A stretch of 64,000 bases of DNA. Origin: Paludibacteraceae bacterium. Lineage in GTDB: Bacteria; Bacteroidota; Bacteroidia; Bacteroidales; Paludibacteraceae. A program made the translations under genes and the position numbers. Under the pieces are notes generated by a model. The model worked only from the letters and a program-made list of their open reading frames with translations. It searched no databases and was not told where the DNA came from. Shown one piece after another: positions 14,475 through 24,396 of the stretch (position 1 is the first letter of the stretch; the number at the start of each line of letters is the position of its first letter). The stretch covers positions 62,001 through 126,000 of the forward strand of contig JAFTSS010000028.1 of the NCBI GenBank assembly GCA_017467185.1, given 5' to 3'.

Positions 14475-16307
14475 ATGGAATTAATTCATTTTTCAAAACT
14501 TGTTGCCGCTAAAGCAAAGAAACAAGCTTCTCGTGCAGCGTTGTATTATCGTGACTATTCCGTTGCGAAATGGGTAGAAATCACATGGCGTGAACTTCAC
14601 GAAAAGGTAGAACGCGTGGCTCGTGCACTGGTCTCTCTCGGAGTTAAAGAGGAAGACCGTGTTGCTATCTGTTCACAAAACATGCCTCAGGCTCTTATGG
14701 TCGATTTTGCTAATTATGCCAATCGTGCTATCTCTGTGCCTATGTATGCTACTGCGTCAGTGCAACAAATCGAGTACATCGTCAACGATGCCGAAATCGA
14801 AATTCTTTGCGTAGGCGAGCAAATCCAGTATGATAATGCTCTCGAAGTAATTAAAAACAGCAAGTTCTTGAAACACATCATCGTATTCGACCCTTCTGTC
14901 GATTTGAAAGGCGAAACACGTGCTATGTATTTCGAGGAGTTTATGCGTAAAGGCGATGACCAATCGTTGCAAAAAACGGTTGATAAGCGCACGAAGGCGG
15001 CTACTGAGGACGACCTTGCTATAATCATGTACACATCGGGTACTACAGGCGAATCGAAAGGCGTTATGTTGCCTCACTCGTGCTTGCTTGAGGCTATGCG
15101 TATTCACGATCAACGTCTTGTGAGCATTAAGCGTAGCGATACTTCTATGGCATTCCTTCCGCTCACTCATATTTTCGAGCGAGCATGGACCTATTTTTGC
15201 CTAAGGCAAGACGTGAAAGTCTATCTAAACCAGCGTCCTTCTGACATTCAAAATACTCTTAAGGAGGTGCGTCCAACTCTTCTTTGTGCTGTGCCTCGTT
15301 TTTGGGAGAAAATTGCTGCGGGTGTGCAGTTAAAAATCGATACTTTCTCGCCTTTCAAAAAAGCCATGGTTGCTTGGGCTTTAGCCGTGGGCGAAGAGTA
15401 CAATATAGGCTATCGTAAAGATCAAAAACGTGCACCTCTTAGTCTTGCTATTCGTTATAAGATTGCCGACAGACTCATCTTCTCTACTCTCAAAAAAGTG
15501 GTGGGTATCGACCGTGGCCGTCTTTTCCCAGTGGCTGGTGCTGCCCTTGATGATAAACTTGCTAAATTCTTTGTAAGTCTTGGGTTGCCAATTATGTATG
15601 GTTATGGTTTGACTGAAACCACTGCAACAGTTTGTTGCTATCCATACCACAACTACGCCATTGGCTCAATGGGTACTCTCATGCCTGACGTACAAGTAAA
15701 AATTGGTGAAGATGGCGAAATCCTCGTTAAAGGCAAAACAGTTTGTTCAGGATATTATAAAAAGCCTGAAATTACAGCCAACTCTTTTATCGATGGTTGG
15801 TTCCGCACAGGCGATGCCGGCAAACTTGTTGATGGTAAACATCTCTATATGACTGACCGTTTGAAAGACCTTTTTAAGACTTCTAATGGTAAATATATTG
15901 CACCACAACAAATTGAGACAATCCTCGGTGGCGACGTATTCATTGAGCAAGTGGCTGTGATTGGTAATAATCGTAACTTTGTTACTGCAATTATCGCACC
16001 TAATATCGAAGCAATCAAAGGTTACGCCGAGCAAAACGGAATTAAATATGAGTATGTAGACGAACTCATGGATAATCCACAAATCTGCAAAATGATGGAA
16101 GAGCGTATTGCTGTCCTTCAAAAAGACATGGCTCCATACGAAAAAATCAAGAAATTCCGTATGATTAAACGTGGCTTTACAATCGAATCAGGCGAGTTGA
16201 CATCTACACTCAAACTTCGTCGTGCAGTGATACTTCAAAACTATGCTGCAATGATCGAAGAAATGTACAACCCAGTTCAAGGTCCACTTGGCGGTTACGC
16301 AAAATAA
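14475..16307 (+). CDS. Long-chain fatty-acid-CoA ligase (AMP-forming)
   Basis: The 610-residue enzyme activates fatty acids through acyl-adenylates. It shows the AMP-binding P-loop YTSGTTGESKGVML (from residue 186), the MYGYGLTETTATV motif, the GWFRTGDAGK motif and a C-terminal lid with RLKDLFKTSNGKYIAPQQIE. Its length and the arrangement LPLTHIFERAWTYF are typical of the long-chain class (FadD/AcsL-like). It faces a minus-strand gene across a bidirectional terminator and follows rnc after a repeat-filled gap. Confidence 0.92.
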   Translation: MELIHFSKLVAAKAKKQASRAALYYRDYSVAKWVEITWRELHEKVERVARALVSLGVKEEDRVAICSQNMPQALMVDFANYANRAISVPMYATASVQQIEYIVNDAEIEILCVGEQIQYDNALEVIKNSKFLKHIIVFDPSVDLKGETRAMYFEEFMRKGDDQSLQKTVDKRTKAATEDDLAIIMYTSGTTGESKGVMLPHSCLLEAMRIHDQRLVSIKRSDTSMAFLPLTHIFERAWTYFCLRQDVKVYLNQRPSDIQNTLKEVRPTLLCAVPRFWEKIAAGVQLKIDTFSPFKKAMVAWALAVGEEYNIGYRKDQKRAPLSLAIRYKIADRLIFSTLKKVVGIDRGRLFPVAGAALDDKLAKFFVSLGLPIMYGYGLTETTATVCCYPYHNYAIGSMGTLMPDVQVKIGEDGEILVKGKTVCSGYYKKPEITANSFIDGWFRTGDAGKLVDGKHLYMTDRLKDLFKTSNGKYIAPQQIETILGGDVFIEQVAVIGNNRNFVTAIIAPNIEAIKGYAEQNGIKYEYVDELMDNPQICKMMEERIAVLQKDMAPYEKIKKFRMIKRGFTIESGELTSTLKLRRAVILQNYAAMIEEMYNPVQGPLGGYAK

Positions 16308-16311
16308 TATG

Positions 16312-16370
16312 TTATAGCTGCTATAGCAACTATAGCAATTATAGTGGTTATAGCAATTATAGTAGCTATC
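16312..16370 (+). repeat. Nonanucleotide array NNNYTATAG
   Basis: About six 9-bp units (CTGCTATAG, CAACTATAG, CAATTATAG, TGGTTATAG, CAATTATAG, TAGCTATC) follow the ligase stop codon. No gene starts downstream on this strand, so this copy is in a 3' region. Confidence 0.85.
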
Positions 16371-16427
16371 AAAGTAAAAATCTTAGATCGGATGTGATTT
16401 TAAATCTGCCGAATATTTAAGATATAC

Positions 16428-16467
16428 AAAAAAACAGAGACGCAACATGTTGCGTCTCTGTTTTTTT
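16428..16467. terminator. Perfect 40-bp palindromic bidirectional terminator
   Basis: The sequence is an exact palindrome with 20-nt arms: a run of A, then ACAGAGACGCAACA, then the complement ending in a run of T. It lies between convergent genes and works as a terminator on both strands. Its AGACGCAA core also occurs as a hairpin inside the LplT-like transporter gene. Confidence 0.92.
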
Positions 16468-16485
16468 ATGATTATTCAATTGTTA

Positions 16486-19400
16486 TTATTTGATAATAAC
16501 TTTATTGACAGAGTTTGCAGTACGAACTACATAAATACCATTAGCGAGGCGTCCGTTCATATTAGTTACATCTTGACCAGTAACTGTGAAGATTTGGAAT
16601 TCCCCTTCAGCAACGATAGTGCCGTCAATAGTATAGATGTTTTCTGTAGTTACAACTTCCACATTTACACCAGTGCCTTTAACTGTATAATTCAAAGTGA
16701 TAGCTTTGTTGATTTCAGTTTCGCTGAATACGATAAGACCAGCAGGGATTGTGAGTGTGTACGAACCATCAGTTGTAATTTCAGTTGCGCCACCAATGAA
16801 TTCTGATGCAATAGTGAATCGAATTGACGAACCTTCTGTGAGTTCGCAATTCATTGGAGCTACTGCTTGTGATAAGCCACCGATTGTTTCGCCTAATTCA
16901 TCGTCTTCGTTTCCTGTCATAACTTGGTTCAAGAATGGCCATGCGTCAGGACGTGGTGTTTCGCCAACTTCAGCAATTGCAATAGGGGTCTTATCTGTGA
17001 ATGTAAGAACAAATGAACTTAATGATGTTACTACGCTATTGTCTGCAGGATCGGCTGTAAATGCAACTTCAATTTCAACTGGATCAACTTCTTCTTTGTA
17101 GTCGTTTTCGATTGTGAAGTTCAATACATATTCTCTATCGTTGTAGACTTTTGGAAGTGGAGATGTTCTATTAGGTGTGAATAACACATCACCTGCATCA
17201 ATTACGATACAATAGTTACCTTTTGGCATGAATTTGCCATCAATAAGGTTATAACCTTTATCTGCTGTTACGCTATATGTAATAGAAAGACCATTTGTTT
17301 TTACTGACATAAGGCCATTGCCTCCTGCTACAGGTGTACGTGTACCATCTTCTGCAACTGAGTAGAATAATGTATTTGTTGATGAACCTTGAGCCACAGC
17401 TTTTTGTACCTCTACGCCATCTAATTGACGACCTACAGAGTCAATACCAGCGAATGTAACTGTTACACTAACGAACGACTCAATAGTAGCGCCTTCTTCG
17501 ATATCCCATGTTGCAGAAACAACTTTTTCTGATTCTGGTCTAACTTTGTATGAAGCAGAGTACACTTCGCTATATCTGTCGCCATACTCAACTGCATACC
17601 AAATAGTAGTGTCTTTTGTGATAGAGAATGGACCTTCGTATGTTTCGCACTCGTCGATTGTTGGGTCAATTGTTGGATCAAATGTGTAGTAGATGTTAGT
17701 CATCGCTGGGTCGTCACATGTAATTGTGATTTCCAATTCGTCTGTGTAATATGTGCCAGGTGCAGGTGAAATTACAGGTTGTTCGAAGTCGTCTTTGATA
17801 TCTTCAACCGAACGTGGATAAATAGAATACAAGTTACTTGAGTTGATGCAACGGAAGTCAACGATACCAGTAACGCTCATAGGAGTAGTAGTTGAGAAAA
17901 CAGTGTGGTATGCGTTCAAAGTGTTGCTTGCATAAGGAAGGGTGTCGTTGCTTTGGATTAAACCGTATAAACGAGCGTTGTTTTTAAGCCAACTTGTACT
18001 TCTTTTAGCTTGTCTGATTTTTACAAGACGGTTTGCGTATTTGATAGCAGGTTTGCCATTGTTGATAGCATCGTTTTCTTCAGCCAAGAGTTCAGCAATT
18101 GTAACTTCAACTGGCTCGAGAGTGCCGAGAGTGTCAACAATAGTGATGTTGTTTGGGATTGTGAGTTGAGGAGCTTTTGTTGTAGTTGAAAAATCAAGTC
18201 GGCCGCTGATGTTAGAAAGAGTGTAACCAGTTTTGATGTGTTTGTAGCTTGTAGTGTCAGAACCAACTAAGCAGAGACCACCAGTAGCATCGCCGATGAA
18301 GATGTATTGTTTGTAGTTTCTGTATTCGCTATGTGTAACAACAACTGGGTTTTTCAATGAACCTTCTCCTTCACCTTCTGATGCTGCATTGAGCCATTGG
18401 GAGATAGTTTCGTAGTTAGTGTTGATTTCTTTGATATTGTTAACAATGAATGCATTTGCGTAGTCGGCAGTGTTGCAGTAGTCAACAATACCTTTGATAG
18501 ATAGTGTCATTTCTTTGCCGACGAAAGATTCGAGGTCAACACCTGTAGCAGGACGGAGTTGTAAAGACTCAGTTCCGATAGTGTAGAAATAGTTGTTATT
18601 ATTTTTAACAACGATACCACCAGCAGGGAGTTGAGCAGCAGAGGCAGCTTGATTTGCGATGTTGCGGATGCTTGATAAAGCTTTGTATTTTACTGTATTG
18701 TCAGCTGTTGTAGCACCGATAGAAGTTGCTTCTACAGAGAAATAAGCATTACGCACGAGGACAGTATTTTCTTCGTCGAGAGTAAGGCTTGTAGATTTGT
18801 TGTATTTAGCAGTAAATGTAGCAATTTGATCTCCAACTTTGAGTGTATGGTTCCCGTTTATTACCAAATGTTCATTGAACATATCGTTGCTGATACGTGC
18901 GTATGCGTATTGAACGAATACGTTGTTGCCATCCACACCAGAAACAACAACAGGTTCTGTGATGTTGAGAGGATTTAGTATGTTTGCGTCAGTTTTGTTG
19001 CTTTCGTAGTAGTTTTTTAGTAAGTAGAGGTTTGCAAATGCGTGAAGGCCAGTGATTGAATCAACTGTGAATCTTGCATCAGCTGCAGAATATGTACCAT
19101 AGCAGTCAAAATCAGCAGGGAGTGTGTAACCGCCCATGTTCAATTTTGTAGTGCCGTCAGGCATGTAGTCATCGAAGAATTGACCTGAAGTTTTAGTAAT
19201 AGGTTTGAGATTTTTGTAGAGAACAACAACTTTGGTTCTTGTGCCTAATGCTGCAATAACTTCTTGCATTGATGTTACTGTTGCTGTATCTGTTTGAGTT
19301 TCTTCTTGCTCTGGGTCGACAGGAGTATTTACGGTAAATGTAATTTTTGTTACTTTGAGTGAAGATGCATCTTTTTTATTTTGAATATATACATCTGTAG

Positions 19401-19860
19401 CACCACCTCCAGCAATTGTAAATGTATGAGTACCATTTGACGTTGTTGACAAATTAGCATTGAATAGAGGGTTAAGAGTAACAACTCCTGTAGAACTTGA
19501 ATAAGCACTACCTATTGTTAAATCACCATAATTTTCACCATCATAAGTGATGCTAATACTTGTGATTTGTTTATACTCGTCAATTACATTTGTACTTGTT
19601 GTAAATACAAAATATTGACCGCCTTCTAAAATAGGAGATGCAACATTGTCTTTTATTAAAGAAGTTGTTGTTCCCGTTCCTTTTTGTTGTTGAATGCGAT
19701 ACGTTTTATCTGCATCTTTCCATTCGAGTCGGACACTATTTCCAAATCCCGCACTAGTTCCAGCAGCTAAATCAACTTCAATTGTTTTGCTGTTGTCTGC
19801 GGCAAATACAGCTGTTATTGCGAAAAATAACGCTGCAAGAATTGAGGTAAGTTTTTTCAT
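16486..19860 (-). CDS. Secreted multidomain protein with chitobiase-type C-terminal domain and T9SS-like/DUF6383-like tail
   Basis: The 1124-residue protein has a signal peptide (MKKLTSILAALFFAITAVFA). Residues about 20-185 form a beta-sandwich-like region. Residues about 195-700 contain beta-rich repeats resembling OB-fold/choice-of-anchor-type modules. Around residues 725-800 is a chitobiase/beta-hexosaminidase C-terminal-like domain (SPAPGTYYTDELEITI, then IYYTFD and IWYAVEYG). Two Ig-like regions follow. The final 55 residues (NIYTIDGTIVAEGEFQIFTV and later ANGIYVVRTAN) look like a sorting tail and closely resemble the tail of the 407-residue protein at 38.5 kb. No catalytic domain was recognised. 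It has its own promoter and a shared terminator. Confidence 0.75.
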   Translation of the reverse strand: MKKLTSILAALFFAITAVFAADNSKTIEVDLAAGTSAGFGNSVRLEWKDADKTYRIQQQKGTGTTTSLIKDNVASPILEGGQYFVFTTSTNVIDEYKQITSISITYDGENYGDLTIGSAYSSSTGVVTLNPLFNANLSTTSNGTHTFTIAGGGATDVYIQNKKDASSLKVTKITFTVNTPVDPEQEETQTDTATVTSMQEVIAALGTRTKVVVLYKNLKPITKTSGQFFDDYMPDGTTKLNMGGYTLPADFDCYGTYSAADARFTVDSITGLHAFANLYLLKNYYESNKTDANILNPLNITEPVVVSGVDGNNVFVQYAYARISNDMFNEHLVINGNHTLKVGDQIATFTAKYNKSTSLTLDEENTVLVRNAYFSVEATSIGATTADNTVKYKALSSIRNIANQAASAAQLPAGGIVVKNNNNYFYTIGTESLQLRPATGVDLESFVGKEMTLSIKGIVDYCNTADYANAFIVNNIKEINTNYETISQWLNAASEGEGEGSLKNPVVVTHSEYRNYKQYIFIGDATGGLCLVGSDTTSYKHIKTGYTLSNISGRLDFSTTTKAPQLTIPNNITIVDTLGTLEPVEVTIAELLAEENDAINNGKPAIKYANRLVKIRQAKRSTSWLKNNARLYGLIQSNDTLPYASNTLNAYHTVFSTTTPMSVTGIVDFRCINSSNLYSIYPRSVEDIKDDFEQPVISPAPGTYYTDELEITITCDDPAMTNIYYTFDPTIDPTIDECETYEGPFSITKDTTIWYAVEYGDRYSEVYSASYKVRPESEKVVSATWDIEEGATIESFVSVTVTFAGIDSVGRQLDGVEVQKAVAQGSSTNTLFYSVAEDGTRTPVAGGNGLMSVKTNGLSITYSVTADKGYNLIDGKFMPKGNYCIVIDAGDVLFTPNRTSPLPKVYNDREYVLNFTIENDYKEEVDPVEIEVAFTADPADNSVVTSLSSFVLTFTDKTPIAIAEVGETPRPDAWPFLNQVMTGNEDDELGETIGGLSQAVAPMNCELTEGSSIRFTIASEFIGGATEITTDGSYTLTIPAGLIVFSETEINKAITLNYTVKGTGVNVEVVTTENIYTIDGTIVAEGEFQIFTVTGQDVTNMNGRLANGIYVVRTANSVNKVIIK

Positions 19861-19950
19861 GATTTTTGTTTTTTTTATAGTTTATAAAAGTGTTAATTAT
19901 TGTTATTGTGAAACTCTTGCTAAGGTGGCTTATGAGTTTAATAACGGGTG

Positions 19951-19981
19951 CAAAGATACATATTTTTTTTGAATTATGCAA
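19951..19981 (-). promoter_or_regulatory. Promoter of the chitobiase-domain protein gene
   Basis: On the minus strand TTG (19979-19981) is followed after 20 bases by TATCTTTG (19951-19958). Confidence 0.7.
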
Positions 19982-20016
19982 TTTTTTTGTTTTTTTGATT
20001 TTTTTAAGTAATAGTT

Positions 20017-20047
20017 TTTGTAGTTTAATTTTTTTTTACTAAATTTG
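20017..20047 (+). promoter_or_regulatory. Promoter of the first surface-protein array
   Basis: TTTG (20017-20020) is followed after 19 bases by TAAATTTG (20040-20047). It is divergent from the promoter at 19951-19981 and could drive the whole 20.1-36.5 kb run. Confidence 0.7.
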
Positions 20048-20130
20048 CGCATTGATTTATACATTGGATTGTTGTATCTAATTGTGTTTTATTTTACTTC
20101 TATTATTTAAAAGTCAAACATAAATTTATT

Positions 20131-21255
20131 ATGAAAATTTTTGCATTTAGTAGGTCTTGGTTAATTTTGTTTTTGTTACTTTTGGCATTTTCGTCTTATG
20201 CTCAAAAGGGAGACCCGAATTTACATTCTAAAGATTCTCATTTTTTTACAATTTCATTGTCTGGTGGTGCTACAGGTTATGCTATGCTACCAAGTTATGG
20301 AAGTATTTTAGCAGAAGATGCAAATTTTACGGATGATTCTCGTCCAACTGTGCTCGATCCTGCAGAGTTGAAAATATTGCCTTTTTTGGGCGGTTCGTTT
20401 GGTTTGGGATATGAATATCAACATTCTCGTGGATTTTGGATGAGCATTGGACTTGAGGGACAAATTAAGTTGGGAAGATTGCATCATACTGATAGTATTC
20501 ATCGTATAGAGAATGTGATGGATGGAGATGATGTTCCAGAACAAGCTAGTGTTGAGTACACTGTTATAAATTGGAGCGAGCGACAAATGAATGTTTATGC
20601 TGCTGTTCCTTTGATGTTTGGTTATAAACATGAATCAGGATTTTATTTCGGCGCAGGAGCTAAATTTGGAATTAGTTTGTACAATGAAATAGGTGGTGAT
20701 TTTGGTTTTGCTGATTGTAATCTATATTACGATACTAAGTTGCCAATTATGGGAATATTCACAGATTTGCCTTTGACGGATGTGCAATCTAAAGACAAAA
20801 ACTTTGAATTTTTGCCTCAAGTTAATCCTATGATTGAAATTGGTTGGCAGGGGTTAGATGTTCAACTTGCAGCAAGAAATCGTCTTAGATTTAAGTTCGC
20901 TTTATTTGGCGAATTGGGTGTATTGTCGGCATATAACAATAAAAATTCAGCCGAACAATTGTTTGACTATACTTCATTAGATGGTTTTGTGCCTGATGAT
21001 TTGCCTCACTTCTTCAAAAGTGTTAAATCGTTCTATTCTACTATCCCTCTTGGTATTTCAAAAAATGATTTCAACGGAATGAAAGAAGAGGGAAAATTTG
21101 TTAATTTTGCTAAACCATCAACACTTAGCGCTTGGATGGTTGGTGTTAAATTTAGCATTATGTTTGAAATGCCTAAACCAAAACATTGTAATTGTTTGCA
21201 AAATAATGTAATTACACCATGGGATAAGAAACGCAAAGATAGAGGCATAGAATAA
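20131..21255 (+). CDS. Putative outer-membrane beta-barrel protein
   Basis: The 374-residue protein has a signal peptide ending SYA-Q. Alternating glycine/aromatic strands follow (FTISLSGGATGYAML, LGGSFGLGYEYQ, FYFGAGAKFGISLY, AWMVGVKFSIMFEM), typical of a small outer-membrane beta-barrel. After the last strand there is a short Cys/Lys-rich periplasmic tail (KPKHCNCLQNN). I do not recognise a named family. It is similar in position, not demonstrably in sequence, to PorP/SprF-type barrels that sit beside giant T9SS adhesins. It lies 30 bp upstream of the first large surface protein and is probably cotranscribed with it. Confidence 0.6.
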   Translation: MKIFAFSRSWLILFLLLLAFSSYAQKGDPNLHSKDSHFFTISLSGGATGYAMLPSYGSILAEDANFTDDSRPTVLDPAELKILPFLGGSFGLGYEYQHSRGFWMSIGLEGQIKLGRLHHTDSIHRIENVMDGDDVPEQASVEYTVINWSERQMNVYAAVPLMFGYKHESGFYFGAGAKFGISLYNEIGGDFGFADCNLYYDTKLPIMGIFTDLPLTDVQSKDKNFEFLPQVNPMIEIGWQGLDVQLAARNRLRFKFALFGELGVLSAYNNKNSAEQLFDYTSLDGFVPDDLPHFFKSVKSFYSTIPLGISKNDFNGMKEEGKFVNFAKPSTLSAWMVGVKFSIMFEMPKPKHCNCLQNNVITPWDKKRKDRGIE

Positions 21256-21285
21256 TTATTCTCTTTATAATAAAACACTACAAAA

Positions 21286-24200
21286 ATGAAAAAATACATC
21301 TTATTGTTGATTGCGTATTGTACATTTGGTTTTGTGCATTCTCAAAATGATAGTATTATAACTTATCAGTGCGACTTTGAAGATTTAGCTGAACGTGAAG
21401 TTTGGGAAAAAAATATGAATGCAGGACCTAAAGGATCGGAGTGTGCTAATCAATGGTATTTGGGACGACCAGGTGCGAATGGTGGCGATTATGGGCTTTT
21501 TGTCTCTAAAGATGGAAAATCTAATGACTATGCAAGTGGTGACAATACAGCTCTGACGGTTGTTGCTTTTCGCATTTTTGATAATTTGAAAGCAGGGAAA
21601 TACGAATTTTCTTTTGATTGGCGTGCTGCAGGTTGGCAAGATTCTATTACAGATATTGATGGACTTTATGTCTTTTGGTTGCCAGCTTCAGAGACTGTGG
21701 TCTCTTTGAATAACTCTTCTTTACCAAGATGGTGGGATGAGTCAAAGGCTTTTAGTTTTGGTAGAAAGTCTGTAAAATTGTCGCAGTCGGATTGGAATAC
21801 TGTTGTGGGTACCATTACTGCAGATGGTACGCCTCATAAATTGGTGTTTGCTTGGCGTAATGGTGAAAATGGTGCTTATCCTCCTGCTGCTTGTGTCGAT
21901 AATATCTTGATTATGCCTGAGGGTTATTGTACTAAACCTTCTAATTTGGGCGTTGTTGTTAATGATTTAGATGCTACTTTCTCTTGGAGTGGCGAATCGG
22001 AATCATACGATGTTCGTTGCTATAATTCTCGTACAGGCAAATGGAAAGAGTATCAAGGAGTAAGAGATACTTCTGTTGTGGTTGAAGGTGTTGGTGAAGG
22101 TATGTGTACTTTCTATGTGCGTGCTCATTGTGAGGGTATAAATGGTACTTGGGTATCGCTTTCTCAATTTATTTATTATCCTGGTTCTCGTTGTATTGAT
22201 TTTTTGAGTCTTAGTGAAAATAATTGCTTTACTGGGCCTAATCCTAATAATAGTGATAATTCTGGACAAGGGGTAGGTTTTACTGCTAGTTTGGTTGATA
22301 TGGGTTATCAAAGTATTGAAAGTCGCCACACTATACACTATGACGTGAATGAACTTGATCCTCGTACAGATGGAGGTTTGCCAACTGTGCCAAAGGGAGA
22401 AGTCGCTTCTGTGCGTCTTGGAAACTGGAATACAGGAGGTGAAGCTGAACGTATAGAATATAAATATACGGTTGATGCTTCAACATCTGCTATTTTAATT
22501 CTTAATTATGCTGTTGTTTTGCAAGACCCTGAACATAATGAAATTTGGCAACCTAAATTTGAACTTGAGGTGTTGAAAAACGGGAAACCAATTAGTAGTG
22601 ATGGTTGTGGAGAAGCGAAGTTTACAGCTGGTAAAGGTATGAAAGAGGGTGTTGATGGATGGCATAAGTTTTCGACAGGATGGTGGAAAGAATGGACAAC
22701 TGTTTCTATAAATCTTAGAGAACATCATGGTGAAGAGGTTGTTGTGCGTTTGACTACGTACGATTGTGCTGAGTTCGGACATTTTGGGTATGCGTATTTT
22801 ACATTGAATTGTTCGGATGGTGAATTAAAAAGCACAGCTTGTGGTGATGTTGAAAATGACACTCTTGTAGCCCCAGAGGGCTTTTTGTATCGTTGGTATA
22901 AAAAATCAGATGGAGAAACATTGTCAACTGAACAAACTCATTGGATTTCGACAAAAGACACAGCGATATACTGTGTTGATGTAATTCAGCCAACACGAAC
23001 TGAATGTTATTATACTTTGGAAACATCGGGTTTACAACGTTATCCAGTGGCAGATGGCGATTTTCATGCATACGTAGAAGAATGTATGAATAAAGTCGCT
23101 TTTACCAACAAAAGTTATGTTTCTAAAAAAGATGCTTTAGGAAATAATGTGAATTCTGGTGAAGATTGTGATGTCGTATGGGATTTTGGCGATGGTTCAA
23201 CCTCTTCAAATCTTAATCCTATCCATGTCTATCCTGCTACAGGAGGTCCATTTACCGCAACTTTGAAAGCCTCTATTGGTGGTGGTAAGTGTGAAGAAAT
23301 TAAGACTTTCGAATTTAATTTGCCAAATGTTACGGATATGCGCGATACAATTCGTACTATTATCTGTCCCGGTGAAACTTATGTGTTAGGTGATAATACT
23401 TATGATTCGACAGGTGTATATGCCGATACTATTCCTACTGAATATGGTTGTGATAATATAACAGTTTTGTATCTTACAGTGTTACAAGATTCTGTGATAT
23501 ATGATACTATTTGTAGTACTGAAGAATATTATGTTGATGGACAGCGTATCACGGAGTCTGGTAGATATTCTGTTCAGAGTTCGCGTGGTTGCGATTCTAT
23601 TGTTTGGGATATTATTGTTAACGAATCGTTGGTGCTTGACATAGATAGTATTATATCGGTTTGTGCATCTGATGATAATCTTATTATTCCGTTTGTAGAA
23701 AAATCGGGTAAACTATTACAGTTTGCTATTGATTTTCAGGAACAAGAGATGATTGATGTGTCGGCTGAAGGTTTGTCGCCAGAGAATGGTGCAATGGTAA
23801 TACCTATGGTTGCAGGTGTGAAACCTAATCGTTATAAAGCGACATTGTCGTTTGGCGAATTGGCTTGTGGTGGTGATGATATAGATGTTTTGATTGATGT
23901 CTATTATCCAGATAGTGTTATTGCTCAACGTTGGAACGATGTCTTGGCTGTGAAAAATGATGTTTTCAATGGGGGCTATGAATTTGTTGCGTATCAATGG
24001 TATAAAAACAATGAACCTATAGATGGTGCTACATCTTCTATATTGTACGAAGAATTGGATGTTGAGTCAGAATATTCAGTTTTGCTTACTCGTGAAGATG
24101 GTGTAAAAGAGATGGTTTGTGCTATTAAACCTGTTCATTTTGAAGATGTAAATGAAGAATCGGTCGTTGTTTTCTCTATTGATGCTTCTTCGCAAGTTAT

Positions 24201-24378
24201 TGTAGATGCTTCTAAACCGGCACAAGTAAAAGTTTGGTCAACTATGGGTTTGTTGGTTGGCGAGTATTTTATTGATAAAGGGGAAAATGTGTTGAATATA
24301 GAAAATCTTCATGGAGTCTATTTATTAGAATTTATTTTTGAAAATAATACTCGTATAATAGAAAGAATAGTATTCTAA
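21286..24378 (+). CDS. Large surface protein type 1 (jelly-roll/Fn3/PKD/GCDS repeats, T9SS-like tail)
   Basis: The 1030-residue exported protein has a signal peptide ending VHS-Q. In order I see a MAM/choice-of-anchor-like jelly-roll (about 25-210), an Fn3 domain (about 212-295) and a conserved beta-domain containing SRHTIHY and ASVRLGN (about 300-515). An Ig-like segment (RWYKK) comes next, then a PKD domain with WDFGDGSTS (about 600-690) and two GCD-type repeats (about 695-800). The C-terminal sorting-like domain has KVWSTMGLLVGEY and ends GVYLLEFIFENNTR. No catalytic motif is visible, so an adhesive or structural role at the cell surface is likely. The gene at 59424 is a full-length paralogue with the same domain order. 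Confidence 0.8.
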   Translation: MKKYILLLIAYCTFGFVHSQNDSIITYQCDFEDLAEREVWEKNMNAGPKGSECANQWYLGRPGANGGDYGLFVSKDGKSNDYASGDNTALTVVAFRIFDNLKAGKYEFSFDWRAAGWQDSITDIDGLYVFWLPASETVVSLNNSSLPRWWDESKAFSFGRKSVKLSQSDWNTVVGTITADGTPHKLVFAWRNGENGAYPPAACVDNILIMPEGYCTKPSNLGVVVNDLDATFSWSGESESYDVRCYNSRTGKWKEYQGVRDTSVVVEGVGEGMCTFYVRAHCEGINGTWVSLSQFIYYPGSRCIDFLSLSENNCFTGPNPNNSDNSGQGVGFTASLVDMGYQSIESRHTIHYDVNELDPRTDGGLPTVPKGEVASVRLGNWNTGGEAERIEYKYTVDASTSAILILNYAVVLQDPEHNEIWQPKFELEVLKNGKPISSDGCGEAKFTAGKGMKEGVDGWHKFSTGWWKEWTTVSINLREHHGEEVVVRLTTYDCAEFGHFGYAYFTLNCSDGELKSTACGDVENDTLVAPEGFLYRWYKKSDGETLSTEQTHWISTKDTAIYCVDVIQPTRTECYYTLETSGLQRYPVADGDFHAYVEECMNKVAFTNKSYVSKKDALGNNVNSGEDCDVVWDFGDGSTSSNLNPIHVYPATGGPFTATLKASIGGGKCEEIKTFEFNLPNVTDMRDTIRTIICPGETYVLGDNTYDSTGVYADTIPTEYGCDNITVLYLTVLQDSVIYDTICSTEEYYVDGQRITESGRYSVQSSRGCDSIVWDIIVNESLVLDIDSIISVCASDDNLIIPFVEKSGKLLQFAIDFQEQEMIDVSAEGLSPENGAMVIPMVAGVKPNRYKATLSFGELACGGDDIDVLIDVYYPDSVIAQRWNDVLAVKNDVFNGGYEFVAYQWYKNNEPIDGATSSILYEELDVESEYSVLLTREDGVKEMVCAIKPVHFEDVNEESVVVFSIDASSQVIVDASKPAQVKVWSTMGLLVGEYFIDKGENVLNIENLHGVYLLEFIFENNTRIIERIVF

Positions 24379-24396
24379 CTTTTAATTTTTGCGATA

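Noticed and set aside
16447-16806. 119-codon plus-strand frame over the end of the 16.5-kb secreted gene
   Set aside because: It starts inside the terminator palindrome and overlaps a well-supported minus-strand gene.
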